Shown here: piece after piece, positions 17,023 to 26,230 of the stretch | Layout of the letters: every line of letters begins with the position of its first letter | Position numbering within the stretch: position 1 is the stretch's first letter | Origin: Variovorax terrae | GTDB taxonomy: Bacteria; Pseudomonadota; Gammaproteobacteria; Burkholderiales; Burkholderiaceae_C | Reading direction: 5' to 3' | NCBI RefSeq assembly: GCF_022809125.1 | Contig: NZ_JALGBI010000003.1 | Span: forward strand, 558,001-622,000 | DNA: 64,000 bases | Notes under the pieces: model-generated | Databases searched by the model: none | What the model was told of the DNA's origin: nothing | Seen by the model: only the letters and a program-made list of their open reading frames with translations | Position numbers and translations under genes: made by a program

Positions 17023-18018
17023 ATGGAAGATTGCTTCGCGCTCAGCCGGCGCCGATGGTTGGGCACGGCCGCTGCGGCGGGCTTGGCGGCCACCGTTCCC
17101 GCCTTGCGCGCCCAGCCCGCCTGGCCGGCCAAGTCGGTGCGCTTCGTCGTGCCGTTCGCACCCGGCGGCACGTCCGAGATCGTGGCCCGCTCGGTCGCGG
17201 CCGAGCTCACCAGGCAGCTCGGCCAGAGCGTCTACGTGGAGAACAAGCCCGGCGGCGCCGGCGTGGTGGCCATGACCGAGGTGGCCAAGGCCGCGCCCGA
17301 CGGCCACACCCTCATCCTCGGCCACGTGGGCACGCTCGCGGTGAACCCGTACATGCTGGCCAACCAGCCCTACGACGTGAACAAGGATTTCATCCCCGTC
17401 ACGCTGCTGGCCAAGGTGCCCAACGTGTTCGTGATCCACCCCGACGTGCCGGCGAAGAACTTCCAGGAATTCGTGGCCTACGCCAAGAAGAACCCCGGCC
17501 AGCTCAGCTACGGCTCGGCCGGCAACGCCAGCGCGGGCCACCTGGCGATGGAATACCTCAAGCTGGTCACGGGCATGTTCATGACCCACATCCCGTACCG
17601 CGGCACCGGCCCGCAGCTCACCGACCTGCTGGCCGGGCGCACGCAAGCCTCGTCGGCCGGCCTGCCGGCACTGAGCGCCCACATCAAGAGCGGCAAGCTG
17701 CGCGCGATCGCGGTCGGCACGCAGCAGCGCATCGCCGCCCTGCCCGAGGTGCCCACGGTGACGGAGATGGGCTTCAAGGACTTCGAGACCTCGCAGTGGT
17801 ACGGCATCCTCGTGCCGGCCGGCACGCCGCCCGACATCGTGCGGCGGCTGCAGGAGGAGTCGCTCAAGGCGCTCAAGTCCAGCGCCGTGACCGAGCGCTT
17901 CGCGCATGACAGCGCGGTCGGCGGCGGCGGGCCGTCGCCGGAATTCGCGGCCTTCATCGGGCGCGAGCAGAAGATCTGGAGCGACATCGTCAGGCGCGCC
18001 CAGATCAAGGCAGACTGA
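17023..18018 (+). CDS. Tripartite tricarboxylate transporter substrate-binding protein (Bug family)
   Basis: A 331-residue periplasmic receptor. The twin-arginine-type signal LSRRRWLGTAAAAGLAA is followed by the family signature VRFVVPFAPGGTSEIVARS. The later sequence GSAGNASAGHLAMEYLKL and IPYRGTGPQLTDLL is also typical. ATG 17023 follows an AAAAGGAGA ribosome site. It sits between the SDR gene and tcuA, where enterobacterial loci instead encode the MFS permease TcuC. It is therefore the probable uptake receptor for the same substrate (tricarballylate or a related tricarboxylate), working with a TctAB permease encoded elsewhere. Confidence 0.92.
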   Translation: MEDCFALSRRRWLGTAAAAGLAATVPALRAQPAWPAKSVRFVVPFAPGGTSEIVARSVAAELTRQLGQSVYVENKPGGAGVVAMTEVAKAAPDGHTLILGHVGTLAVNPYMLANQPYDVNKDFIPVTLLAKVPNVFVIHPDVPAKNFQEFVAYAKKNPGQLSYGSAGNASAGHLAMEYLKLVTGMFMTHIPYRGTGPQLTDLLAGRTQASSAGLPALSAHIKSGKLRAIAVGTQQRIAALPEVPTVTEMGFKDFETSQWYGILVPAGTPPDIVRRLQEESLKALKSSAVTERFAHDSAVGGGGPSPEFAAFIGREQKIWSDIVRRAQIKAD

Positions 18019-18032
18019 GAGGCGTGTCGCGG

Positions 18033-19436
18033 ATGGTGGATGTCCTGGTCATTGGCGGCGGCAACGCCGCCCTGTGCGCCGCCCTGATGGCGCGCGAAGC
18101 GGGCGCCTCGGTGCTGCTGCTGGAGGCCGCGCCGCGCGAGTGGCGCGGCGGCAATTCGCAGCACACGCGCAACCTGCGCTGCATGCACGAGGCGCCGCAG
18201 GACGTGCTGACCGGGGCCTACCCGGAAGAGGAGTTCTGGCAGGACCTGCTCAAGGTCACCGGCGGGCAGACCAGCGAGCCGCTGGCCCGGCTGGTGATCC
18301 GCGAATCCTCGCGCTGCCGCGACTGGATGCGCCGGCACGGCGTGCGCTTCCAGCCCTCGCTGTCGGGCACGCTGCACCTGAGCCGCACCAATGCCTTCTT
18401 CATGGGCGGCGGCAAGGCGCTGGTCAACGCTTACTATCGCAGCGCCGAGCGGCTGGGCGTGCAGGTGCGCTACGGCGCGCCGGTCGACGCCCTCGAGCTG
18501 GACGGCGGCCGCTTCGTCGCGGCCCGCATCGCGGGCGAGCGCATCGAGGCGCGGGCCTGCGTGCTGGCCGCGGGCGGCTTCGAGTCCAACCGCGAATGGC
18601 TGCGCGAAGCCTGGGGCCGGAACGCCGAAGGCGAGTGGCCGGCCGACAACTTCCTGATCCGCGGCACGCGCTTCAACCGCGGCGTGCTGCTCAGGCACCT
18701 GATCGACGCGGGCGCCGACAGCATCGGCGACCCGTCGCAATCGCATTGTGTGGCCATCGACGCGCGCGCACCGCTGTACGACGGCGGCATCTGCACCCGC
18801 GTGGACTGCGTGTCGCTGGGCATCATGGTGAACCGCGACGCCCGCCGCTTCTACGATGAAGGCGAGGATTTCTGGCCCAAGCGCTACGCGATCTGGGGCC
18901 GCCTGGTGGCGCAGCAGCCGGGCCAGATCGGCTACTCGATCATCGACGCCAAGGCCGTCGGCCGCTTCATGCCGCCGGTGTTTCCGGGCGCGAAGGCCGA
19001 CACGCTGCCCGAACTGGCGCGCCAGCTCGGGCTGGACGAGCAGCGGCTGGTGGACACCATCGACGGCTACAACGCGGCCTGCCGCGTGGGCCGCTTCGAC
19101 CACACCGTGCTGGACGACTGCCACACCGAGGGGCTGGCACCGGCCAAGACGCATTGGGCGAGGCCCATCGACACCGCGCCGTTCTTCGGCTACGCGCTGC
19201 GCCCCGGCATCACCTTCACCTACCTGGGGCTGAAGGTGGACGCGCGGGCGGCCGTGCACTTTGGCGGCCAGCCCAGCGCCAACCTGTTCGTGGCCGGCGA
19301 GATGATGGCCGGCAACGTGCTCGGCAAGGGCTACACGGCGGGTGTCGGCATGTCGATCGGAACGGCCTTCGGGCGCATTGCCGGCACGTCGGCCGCGGCG
19401 GCGGCCTTGCAGGAGGTGGCGCATGCAGCAGCTTGA
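18033..19436 (+). CDS. tcuA: FAD-dependent tricarballylate dehydrogenase
   Basis: A 467-residue flavoprotein that in Salmonella oxidises tricarballylate to cis-aconitate and passes electrons to TcuB. The protein opens [20 protein letters not shown] and has the characteristic [20 protein letters not shown] and [20 protein letters not shown] segments. The C-terminal [20 protein letters not shown] closes the FAD fold. I prefer ATG 18033 over a GTG at 18024 because the GAGAGG ribosome site then has 10-base spacing. The last 14 bases overlap tcuB. Activity on tricarballylate is from homology; a related tricarboxylate is possible. Confidence 0.9.
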   Translation: MVDVLVIGGGNAALCAALMAREAGASVLLLEAAPREWRGGNSQHTRNLRCMHEAPQDVLTGAYPEEEFWQDLLKVTGGQTSEPLARLVIRESSRCRDWMRRHGVRFQPSLSGTLHLSRTNAFFMGGGKALVNAYYRSAERLGVQVRYGAPVDALELDGGRFVAARIAGERIEARACVLAAGGFESNREWLREAWGRNAEGEWPADNFLIRGTRFNRGVLLRHLIDAGADSIGDPSQSHCVAIDARAPLYDGGICTRVDCVSLGIMVNRDARRFYDEGEDFWPKRYAIWGRLVAQQPGQIGYSIIDAKAVGRFMPPVFPGAKADTLPELARQLGLDEQRLVDTIDGYNAACRVGRFDHTVLDDCHTEGLAPAKTHWARPIDTAPFFGYALRPGITFTYLGLKVDARAAVHFGGQPSANLFVAGEMMAGNVLGKGYTAGVGMSIGTAFGRIAGTSAAAAALQEVAHAAA

Positions 19437-20583
19437 GGCGCTCACGCAGGAGGCCCGCGCGCTCGCCGCCGGCACCCTGGCGCTGACGCGGCCGGAGGCC
19501 GAGGTTGACCGCGCGCTGCAGATCTGCAACGCCTGCCGCTACTGCGAGGGGTTCTGCGCCGTGTTCCCGGCCATGGCGCGCCGCCTCGAGTTCGGCAAGG
19601 CCGACATCCACTACCTCGCCAACCTGTGCCACAACTGCGGCGCCTGCCTGCACGCCTGCCAGTACGCGCCGCCGCACGAGTTTGCCGTGAACGTGCCGCA
19701 GGCGATGGCGCAGGTGCGCGGGCAGACCTATGCCGACTACGCCTGGCCGCCCGGCTTCGGCGCGCTGTACCGGCGCAACGGCCTGACCGTGGCGATGGCC
19801 CTGGCCGCAGGGCTCGCGCTGTTCCTGGCGCTGGCGTTGCTCTGGAAGGCCGACGCGCTGGGCCGGCCGCTGGCGGGCAATTTCTATGCGGTCTTTCCGC
19901 ACAACCTGATGGTGGCGCTGTTCGGCGGCGTCTTCGGCTGGGCGGTGCTGGCGCTGGGGCTCGGCGTGGCGCGCTTCTGGCGCAGCATCACGCCCGGCGC
20001 GGCCGGGGCACAGGCCGCGGCCGAGGCGGCCTCCGATGCGCTGCGACTCAAGTACCTGGACGGCGGCCACGGCGAGGGCTGCAACGACCAAGATGACCGC
20101 TTCACGCTGTGGCGCCGGCGCTTTCACCACGCCACGTTCTATGGCTTCATGCTGTGCTTCGCGTCCACCGGCGTGGCCACGCTGTACCACTACGGGCTGG
20201 GCCTGAAGGCGCCTTATGCGCTGACGAGCTGGCCCGTGCTGCTGGGCACCCTGGGCGGGATCGGCCTGCTGGCCGGGCCGGCCGGCCTGCTCTGGCTGAA
20301 CTGGCGCCGCGATCCGCAGCACGGCGATGCCGCCCAGAGGCCGATGGACCGCGGCTTCATCGGCCTGCTGCTGCTGACCAGCCTGAGCGGCCTGGCGCTG
20401 CTGGCCTGGCGCGACACGGGCGCGATGGGCCTGCTGCTGGCCGTGCACCTGGGCGTGGTGATGGCGTTGTTCCTGACGCTGCCCTACGGCAAATTCGCCC
20501 ATGGCCTCTACCGTTGCGCGGCGCTGCTCAAGTGGGCCGTCGAACGGCGCCGGCCGGGCAAGCTGGGCCTGGGGGACGACTGA
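19423..20583 (+). CDS. tcuB: Tricarballylate utilization 4Fe-4S membrane protein TcuB
   Basis: A 386-residue inner-membrane electron-transfer protein that reoxidises TcuA FADH2. Two 4Fe-4S motifs are near the N-terminus: Cys35, 38, 41, 45 and Cys69, 72, 75, 79. The rest contains about six membrane spans, for example [19 protein letters not shown] and [19 protein letters not shown], with His residues that could bind haem. ATG 19423 is preceded by AGGAGG inside the end of tcuA, so the genes are translationally coupled. It ends the operon; its stop abuts a family A repeat facing the convergent NUDIX gene. Confidence 0.9.
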   Translation: MQQLEALTQEARALAAGTLALTRPEAEVDRALQICNACRYCEGFCAVFPAMARRLEFGKADIHYLANLCHNCGACLHACQYAPPHEFAVNVPQAMAQVRGQTYADYAWPPGFGALYRRNGLTVAMALAAGLALFLALALLWKADALGRPLAGNFYAVFPHNLMVALFGGVFGWAVLALGLGVARFWRSITPGAAGAQAAAEAASDALRLKYLDGGHGEGCNDQDDRFTLWRRRFHHATFYGFMLCFASTGVATLYHYGLGLKAPYALTSWPVLLGTLGGIGLLAGPAGLLWLNWRRDPQHGDAAQRPMDRGFIGLLLLTSLSGLALLAWRDTGAMGLLLAVHLGVVMALFLTLPYGKFAHGLYRCAALLKWAVERRRPGKLGLGDD

Positions 20584-20584
20584 T

Positions 20585-20650
20585 TTTCAGGTCAAATAGG
20601 CTCAAGGTCCAGACCGGGTGGTCATAGTTTGCTATTGAAAATATAGCATC
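20585..20650 (-). repeat. Repeat family A, copy 2 (intergenic)
   Basis: Read on the minus strand it begins GATGCTATATTTTCAATAGC, continues with ATGACCACCC, GGTCTGGACC and ends CCTATTTGACC. It fills the whole gap between the stops of the convergent tcuB and NUDIX genes and overlaps the NUDIX stop codon by two bases. Confidence 0.8.
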
Positions 20651-21128
20651 AGGCCGTCACACTGGCATCGGTGTAGACCAGCTCCAGCGGATAGCGCCGG
20701 CCCGCCAGGTAGTCCTCCAGGCAGCGCAGCAGCAGCGGGCTGCGGTGGCGGTCCGCGCTGGCGCGGATCTCGTCGGGCGTCATCCACAGCGTGCGGACGA
20801 TGCCGTCGTCCAGCGCGCGCCCGGGTTCGGCGTCGCCCTCCACCTCGCCGCAGAAGGCGAAGCGCAGGTAGGTGACGTCCTCGCCCGTGCGGGTGCTCTG
20901 GAAGCGCGACAGGTACACGCCGACCAGCGCGGTCGGCCGGAAGCGGTGGGCGGTTTCCTCCAGCGCCTCGCGGGCGCAGCCGTCGGCGGGCGATTCGCCG
21001 GGGTCGAGGTGGCCGGCCGGGTTGTTGAGCTTCAGGCCGTCGGAGGTGAGTTCTTCCACCAGCAGGAACCGGCCGTTGCGCTCGATGATGGCGGCGACGG
21101 TGGCGCTGGGTTTCCATCGTGTGTTCAT
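20649..21128 (-). CDS. NUDIX hydrolase (NudJ-like)
   Basis: A 159-residue phosphohydrolase. The Nudix box is residues 39-60, GHLDPGESPADGCAREALEE and following, matching GX5EX7REUXEEXGU except that the late Gly is Ala. I chose ATG 21128 because MNTRWKPSATVAAIIERNGR is the normal NudJ-type opening; the frame runs to 21218 without family sequence. NudJ in E. coli (thiamin pyrophosphate phosphatase activity) lies immediately upstream of mnmA. Here a same-strand NudJ-like gene and mnmA are separated by the 5.4-kb tricarballylate-type cluster, so the pair was probably split by insertion. The exact substrate is not predictable. Confidence 0.88.
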   Translation of the reverse strand: MNTRWKPSATVAAIIERNGRFLLVEELTSDGLKLNNPAGHLDPGESPADGCAREALEETAHRFRPTALVGVYLSRFQSTRTGEDVTYLRFAFCGEVEGDAEPGRALDDGIVRTLWMTPDEIRASADRHRSPLLLRCLEDYLAGRRYPLELVYTDASVTA

Positions 21129-21145
21129 GCCCGCATTATTCAGTT

Positions 21146-21175
21146 TTGCCGGCGTGCGGGTGAGGCCTCTAATAT
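21146..21175 (+). promoter_or_regulatory. Candidate sigma70 promoter for pntAA
   Basis: TTGCCG (21146-21151), an 18-base spacer and TAATAT (21170-21175) lie about 100 bases before pntAA, in a stretch more AT-rich than its surroundings. The match is reasonable but not decisive. Confidence 0.4.
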
Positions 21176-21272
21176 CGGCCGAATCGCCCTGGCGACCTGG
21201 AAACCCGGCGTTCTTCATGTAAGCTAAGGGTCAGAAACCGTTCACAGCCATTTAAAAAACGAGGAGACGCCC

Positions 21273-22388
21273 ATGCTGATTGGCGTACCCGCCGAAACCA
21301 CGGTGGGTGAAACACGTGTTGCCGTCACGCCCGAGACGGCCAAGAAACTGAAGGCTCAGGGCCACACCCTTCGCATCCAGTCGGGTGCGGGCGTGGCGGC
21401 CAGCGCGCCCGACGAGGCCTACACGGCGGTCGGCGCCGAGATCACCGATGCGGCCGGCGCCTTCGGCTGCGAATTGGTGCTCAAGGTGCGCAACCTGTTC
21501 GACAACGAAGCGGCGCTGGTGAAGCCCGGCGCTACCGTGGTGGGCATGCTCAACCCGTTCGATGCGGCCGGGCTGCAGCGGCTGGCCTCGGCCAACCTCA
21601 CCGGGTTCGCCCTCGAGGCCGCGCCGCGCACTACGCGCGCGCAGAGCATGGACGTGCTCTCCTCGCAGGCCAACATCGCGGGCTACAAGGCCGTGATGAT
21701 CGCGGCCGACAAGTACCAGCGCTTCTTCCCGATGCTGATGACCGCCGCCGGCACCGTGAAGGCGGCGCGCGTGGTGATCCTGGGCGTCGGCGTGGCCGGC
21801 CTGCAGGCGATTGCCACGGCCAAGCGCCTGGGCGCGGTGATCGAGGCCAGCGACGTGCGCCCGAGCGTGAAGGAGCAGGTCGAGTCGCTGGGCGCCAAGT
21901 TCATCGACGTGCCCTACGAAACGCAGGAAGAGAAAGAGGCGGCCGAAGGCGTGGGCGGCTACGCGCGCCCCATGCCGCAGAGCTGGCTCGACCGCCAGAA
22001 GGCCGAGGTCGCCAAGCGTGTGGCGCAGGCCGACGTGGTGATCACCACCGCGCTGATCCCCGGCCGCGCCGCACCGGTGCTGGTGACCGAGGAGATGGTC
22101 AAGGCCATGAAGCCGGGCTCGGTGATCGTCGACCTGGCCGCGCCCCAGGGCGGCAACTGCCCGCTGACCGAGGCCGGCCAGACGGTGGTCAAGCATGGCG
22201 TCACGCTGGTGGGCGAGACCAACCTGCCGGCGCTGGTGGCCGCCGATGCGTCCTCGCTCTACGCGCGCAACGTGCTGGACTTCCTCAAGCTGATCATCAC
22301 CAAGGAAGGCGCGCTCAACATCGACCTGAACGACGACATCGTGGCGGCCTGCCTGATGGCCCAGGGCGGCGAAGTCAAGAGGAAATAA
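21273..22388 (+). CDS. pntAA: NAD(P) transhydrogenase subunit alpha part 1 (NAD-binding domain)
   Basis: A 371-residue cytosolic dI domain of proton-translocating transhydrogenase, which moves hydride from NADH to NADP+ at the expense of proton-motive force. The Rossmann loop is VVILGVGVAGLQAIATAKRL. RDQP-type family landmarks appear as SDVRPSVKEQVESLGAKF. The C-terminus lacks membrane spans because alpha is split, as in Rhodospirillum, with the membrane part encoded by the next gene 2 bases later. A GAGGAG site precedes ATG 21273. It is first of a three-gene operon (pntAA-pntAB-pntB). Confidence 0.95.
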   Translation: MLIGVPAETTVGETRVAVTPETAKKLKAQGHTLRIQSGAGVAASAPDEAYTAVGAEITDAAGAFGCELVLKVRNLFDNEAALVKPGATVVGMLNPFDAAGLQRLASANLTGFALEAAPRTTRAQSMDVLSSQANIAGYKAVMIAADKYQRFFPMLMTAAGTVKAARVVILGVGVAGLQAIATAKRLGAVIEASDVRPSVKEQVESLGAKFIDVPYETQEEKEAAEGVGGYARPMPQSWLDRQKAEVAKRVAQADVVITTALIPGRAAPVLVTEEMVKAMKPGSVIVDLAAPQGGNCPLTEAGQTVVKHGVTLVGETNLPALVAADASSLYARNVLDFLKLIITKEGALNIDLNDDIVAACLMAQGGEVKRK

Positions 22389-22390
22389 CC

Positions 22391-22717
22391 ATGGATCCGG
22401 TTTCCCACACCATCATCAACCTCATCATCTTCGTGCTGGCCATCTACGTGGGCTACCACGTGGTCTGGACCGTCACGCCCGCGCTGCACACGCCGCTGAT
22501 GGCCGTGACCAACGCGATCTCGGCCATCGTCATCGTCGGCGCCATGCTGGCGGCCGCGCTCACCGACACCCCGCTGGGCAAGACCATGGGCGTGCTGGCC
22601 GTGGCGCTGGCGGCCGTGAATATTTTCGGCGGCTTCCTGGTCACGCGGCGCATGCTCGAGATGTTCAAGAAGAAGGAAAAGAAAGCGCCCGCAGCCGACA
22701 AGGGGGCCGCAAAATGA
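22391..22717 (+). CDS. pntAB: NAD(P) transhydrogenase subunit alpha part 2 (membrane part)
   Basis: A 108-residue membrane subunit with about three spans (TIINLIIFVLAIYVGYHVVW; ISAIVIVGAMLAAALT; VLAVALAAVNIFGGFLVTRR) and a Lys-rich C-terminal tail. It anchors the split alpha chain next to the proton channel. The gene starts 2 bases after pntAA and its stop overlaps the pntB start as ATGA (22714-22717). Size and order match the three-subunit form of the enzyme. Confidence 0.93.
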   Translation: MDPVSHTIINLIIFVLAIYVGYHVVWTVTPALHTPLMAVTNAISAIVIVGAMLAAALTDTPLGKTMGVLAVALAAVNIFGGFLVTRRMLEMFKKKEKKAPAADKGAAK

Positions 22718-24138
22718 GCATGAACATCGTCACGCTGCTGTACCTGTTCGCCTCGGTCTGCTTCATCCAGGCGCTCAAGGGCCTGTCGCATCCCACCACC
22801 TCGATCCGCGGCAACGTGTTCGGCATGATCGGCATGGCCATTGCCATGCTGACCACGGCCGCGCTCATCGTCGAGATCTCCGGCGGCAAGGCGCTGGGCA
22901 TGGCCTGGGTGCTGCTGGGCCTGGTGGTCGGCGGCGGCTATGGCGCCTACCGGGCCAAGACCGTGGAGATGACCAAGATGCCCGAGCTGGTCGCCTTCTT
23001 CCACAGCATGATCGGCCTGGCCGCGGTGTTCATCGCCGTGGCCGCCGTGGCCGAGCCCCATGCTTTCGGCATCGCGGCCCGGGGCGAGCCGATTCCCACC
23101 GGCAACCGGCTCGAACTGTTCCTGGGCGCGGCCATCGGCGCGATCACGTTCAGCGGCTCGGTCATCGCCTTCGGCAAGCTCTCGGGCACCTACAAGTTCC
23201 GCCTGTTCCAGGGCGCGCCGGTGCAGTTCGCCGGCCAGCACAAGCTGAACCTGGTGCTGGGGCTGGTGACGATCGGGCTGGGCCTGGTCTTCATGTTCAC
23301 GGGCAACTGGCCCGCCTTCTTCGCGATGCTGGCCCTGGCCTTCGTGATGGGCGTGCTGATCATCATCCCGATCGGCGGCGCCGACATGCCGGTGGTGGTC
23401 TCCATGCTCAACAGCTACTCGGGCTGGGCGGCGGCGGGCATCGGCTTCTCGCTGAACAACAGCATGCTGATCATCGCGGGCTCGCTGGTGGGCTCCTCGG
23501 GCGCGATCCTGAGCTACATCATGTGCAAGGCCATGAACCGCTCGTTCTTCAACGTGATCCTGGGCGGCTTCGGCGGCGAGGCCGGCGCGGCCGCGGCCGG
23601 CAGCGCGGTGCAGCGCAACGTCAAGAGCGGCAGCGCCGACGACGCGGCCTTCGTGCTGGGCAATGCCGAGACCGTGGTGATCGTGCCGGGCTACGGCCTG
23701 GCCGTGGCGCGGGCCCAGCACGCCGTGAAGGAACTGGCGGCCAAGCTCACCGAGAAGGGCATCACCGTCAAGTACGCGATCCACCCGGTGGCCGGGCGCA
23801 TGCCGGGCCACATGAACGTGCTGCTGGCCGAGGCCGAGGTGCCCTACGACCAGGTGTTCGAGATGGAAGACATCAACGGCGAGTTCGGCCAGGCCGACGT
23901 CGCCATCATCCTGGGCGCCAACGACGTGGTGAACCCGGCCGCGCTGGTGAAGGGCAGCCCGATCTACGGCATGCCGATCCTGGAGGCCTACAAGGCCAAG
24001 ACGGTGATCGTGAACAAGCGCTCCATGGCCGCGGGCTACGCCGGCCTGGACAACGAATTGTTCTACATGGACAAGACCATGATGGTCTTTGGCGATGCGA
24101 AGAAAGTAGTGGAGGACATGGGGAAAGCGATCGAGTGA
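22714..24138 (+). CDS. pntB: NAD(P) transhydrogenase subunit beta
   Basis: A 474-residue subunit combining about eight to nine membrane spans (proton channel) with the C-terminal NADP-binding dIII domain. The dIII landmark VVIVPGYGLAVARAQHAVKE and the later GRMPGHMNVLLAEAEVPYD are clearly present, as is GANDVVNPAA. Start overlaps pntAB (ATGA). A strong terminator follows 13 bases after the stop. In aerobic proteobacteria this enzyme supplies NADPH for biosynthesis and glutathione reduction. Confidence 0.96.
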   Translation: MSMNIVTLLYLFASVCFIQALKGLSHPTTSIRGNVFGMIGMAIAMLTTAALIVEISGGKALGMAWVLLGLVVGGGYGAYRAKTVEMTKMPELVAFFHSMIGLAAVFIAVAAVAEPHAFGIAARGEPIPTGNRLELFLGAAIGAITFSGSVIAFGKLSGTYKFRLFQGAPVQFAGQHKLNLVLGLVTIGLGLVFMFTGNWPAFFAMLALAFVMGVLIIIPIGGADMPVVVSMLNSYSGWAAAGIGFSLNNSMLIIAGSLVGSSGAILSYIMCKAMNRSFFNVILGGFGGEAGAAAAGSAVQRNVKSGSADDAAFVLGNAETVVIVPGYGLAVARAQHAVKELAAKLTEKGITVKYAIHPVAGRMPGHMNVLLAEAEVPYDQVFEMEDINGEFGQADVAIILGANDVVNPAALVKGSPIYGMPILEAYKAKTVIVNKRSMAAGYAGLDNELFYMDKTMMVFGDAKKVVEDMGKAIE

Positions 24139-24151
24139 TCGCCCCAGCAAG

Positions 24152-24179
24152 ACGCGGCCACCCGGCCGCGTTTTCGTTT
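24152..24179 (+). terminator. Rho-independent terminator after pntB
   Basis: The 8-bp GC-rich stem ACGCGGCC / GGCCGCGT has loop ACCC and is followed by TTTTCGTTT. It begins 13 bases after the pntB stop and closes the pnt operon. Confidence 0.8.
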
Positions 24180-24285
24180 CGGATTAGAGCCGCTTCCCTT
24201 GAAACCCCTAGGGAAAACACAGTAACCGGGACCTGAACAGGCGGAGACAATCGCCGCGTTCCGCATGAAGTTTGGAGAGACAGAC

Positions 24286-25962
24286 ATGACCGACCGCATT
24301 TGGCTGGCCAGCTATCCGCAGGGCGTGCCCGCCGATATCGACCCCTCGCAATACCCCTCGCTGGTGGCGCTGATGGAAGAGAGCTTCCGCAAGTACGCCG
24401 CCCGCACGGCCTACAGCTTCATGGGCAAGGACGTGACCTACGGGCAGACCGACTCCCTGAGCCGGGCGCTGGCGGCCTACCTGCAGGGCCTGGGCCTGGC
24501 CCGGGGCGACCGCGTCGCGATCATGATGCCCAATGTGCCGCAGTACCCGGTGGCCGTGGCTGCCATCCTGCGCGCGGGCTTCGTGGTGGTGAACGTGAAC
24601 CCGCTGTACACGCCGCGCGAACTCGAGCACCAGCTCAAGGACTCGGGCGCCAAGGCCATCGTCATCATCGAGAACTTCGCCAACACGCTGCAGCAGTGCA
24701 TCGCGGCCACGCCGGTCAAGCATGTGGTGCTGTGCGCCATGGGCGACCAGCTCGGCATGCTCAAGGGCGCGCTGGTCAACTACGTGGTGCGCAACGTCAA
24801 GAAGATGGTGCCCGCCTATAACCTGCCCGGCGCGGTGCGCTTCAACGACGCGGTGGCCCAGGGCACGCGCGGCACGCTGAAGGCGCCCGCCATTGCCGCG
24901 GACGACGTGGCGGTGCTGCAATACACCGGCGGCACCACGGGGGTTTCCAAGGGCGCCGTGCTGCTGCACCGCAACGTGATCGCCAACGTGCTGCAGTCCG
25001 AGGTCTGGAACCAGCCCGTGATGGACAAGGTGCCGGCCGGCGAGCAGCCCACCAGCGTCTGCGCGCTGCCGCTGTACCACATCTTCGCGTTCACGGTCGG
25101 CATGATGCTATCCATGCGCACCGGCGGCAAGCTGATCCTGATTCCCAATCCGCGCGACCTGCCCGCGGTGCTCAAGGAGCTGTCCAAGCACACCATCCAC
25201 AGCCTGCCGGCGGTCAACACGCTGTTCAACGGCCTGGCCAACCACCCCGACTTCAACACGGTGGACTGGAGCCACCTGAAGGTCTCGGTCGGCGGCGGCA
25301 TGGCGGTGCAGGGGGCGGTGGCCAAGCTCTGGCTCGATAAGACCGGCTGCCCGATCTGCGAGGGCTACGGCCTCTCGGAAACCTCTCCGTCGGCGAGCTG
25401 CAACCCGACCACCAGCACCGAGTACACCGGCACCATCGGCGTGCCGCTGCCCGGCACGTACTTCAAGCTGCTCGACGATGACGGCAATGAGGTGCCGGCA
25501 GGCCAGCCCGGCGAAATCGCCATCAAGGGCCCGCAGGTGATGGCGGGCTACTGGCAGCGCCCTGACGAGACCGCCAAGGTCATGACGGCCGATGGCTTCT
25601 TCAAGACCGGCGACATCGGCACCGTGGACGAGCGCGGCTACTTCAAGATCGTGGACCGCAAGAAGGACATGATCCTGGTCAGCGGCTTCAACGTCTACCC
25701 GAACGAAATCGAGGATGTGGTGGCCGGGCTCGAAGGCGTGCTCGAGTGCGCCGCCGTGGGCGTGGCCGACGACAAGTCGGGCGAGGCCGTCAAGCTGGTG
25801 ATCGTCAAGAAGAACCCGGCCCTGACCGAAGCCCAGGTGCGCGACTACTGCAAGGCCAACCTCACCGGCTACAAGCAGCCCCGCATCATCGAATTCCGCA
25901 CCGAGCTGCCCAAGACGCCGGTGGGCAAGATCCTGCGACGCGAGCTGCGGGACAAGAAGTAG
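24286..25962 (+). CDS. fadD: Long-chain fatty acid-CoA ligase
   Basis: A 558-residue adenylate-forming enzyme that activates long-chain fatty acids to acyl-CoA at the membrane. The ATP/AMP P-loop YTGGTTGVSKG is at residues 213-223. The fatty-acyl signature region appears as GYFKIVDRKKDMILVSGFNV, and the C-terminal catalytic Lys lies in PKTPVGKILRRELR. The MTDRIWLASYPQGVPADID opening is typical of beta/gamma-proteobacterial FadD, so ATG 24286 (GGAGAGA ribosome site) is chosen over 24265. It is monocistronic: a terminator lies upstream and 268 bases of non-coding sequence follow. Confidence 0.93.
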   Translation: MTDRIWLASYPQGVPADIDPSQYPSLVALMEESFRKYAARTAYSFMGKDVTYGQTDSLSRALAAYLQGLGLARGDRVAIMMPNVPQYPVAVAAILRAGFVVVNVNPLYTPRELEHQLKDSGAKAIVIIENFANTLQQCIAATPVKHVVLCAMGDQLGMLKGALVNYVVRNVKKMVPAYNLPGAVRFNDAVAQGTRGTLKAPAIAADDVAVLQYTGGTTGVSKGAVLLHRNVIANVLQSEVWNQPVMDKVPAGEQPTSVCALPLYHIFAFTVGMMLSMRTGGKLILIPNPRDLPAVLKELSKHTIHSLPAVNTLFNGLANHPDFNTVDWSHLKVSVGGGMAVQGAVAKLWLDKTGCPICEGYGLSETSPSASCNPTTSTEYTGTIGVPLPGTYFKLLDDDGNEVPAGQPGEIAIKGPQVMAGYWQRPDETAKVMTADGFFKTGDIGTVDERGYFKIVDRKKDMILVSGFNVYPNEIEDVVAGLEGVLECAAVGVADDKSGEAVKLVIVKKNPALTEAQVRDYCKANLTGYKQPRIIEFRTELPKTPVGKILRRELRDKK

Positions 25963-26230
25963 CCTACCCGCCCGCCCGTTCGCGGCACAGCCAGGCCGGC
26001 GCTCGTCCGGCATGGCGCAAGTGCGGCCATTTTCTGTCGCCCGGCCTACCGGCCGGGCCGGCGATGGCTTGGAAAACCCTGAACCAGCAGGCGGCATTGA
26101 TCTTGCATACTAGCGCCCTTCGCAGGGCGCGGCCGCGTGCCGGCGGGGTTGTTTCCAAAGAGGTTTTCAAGGCTTTTCACCGCATGAGGCAGATGTTTCC
26201 ATTCAACGGGCGATTCCGGCCGGAGCAGGC
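25963..26230. other. Intergenic region between fadD and the dipeptide transporter
   Basis: In 268 non-coding bases I see two GC-rich hairpins without T-tracts: GCCCGGCC-TACC-GGCCGGGC at 26039-26058 and GCGCCCT-TCGC-AGGGCGC at 26113-26130. A mildly AT-richer stretch (CATACT at 26106-26111) could hold the -10 of the transporter promoter, but no convincing -35 is present. No small gene was seen. Confidence 0.4.

Noticed and set aside
26039..26058. GC-rich hairpin after fadD as a terminator
   Set aside because: A good stem but no T-run on either strand; kept only as a hairpin in the intergenic note.
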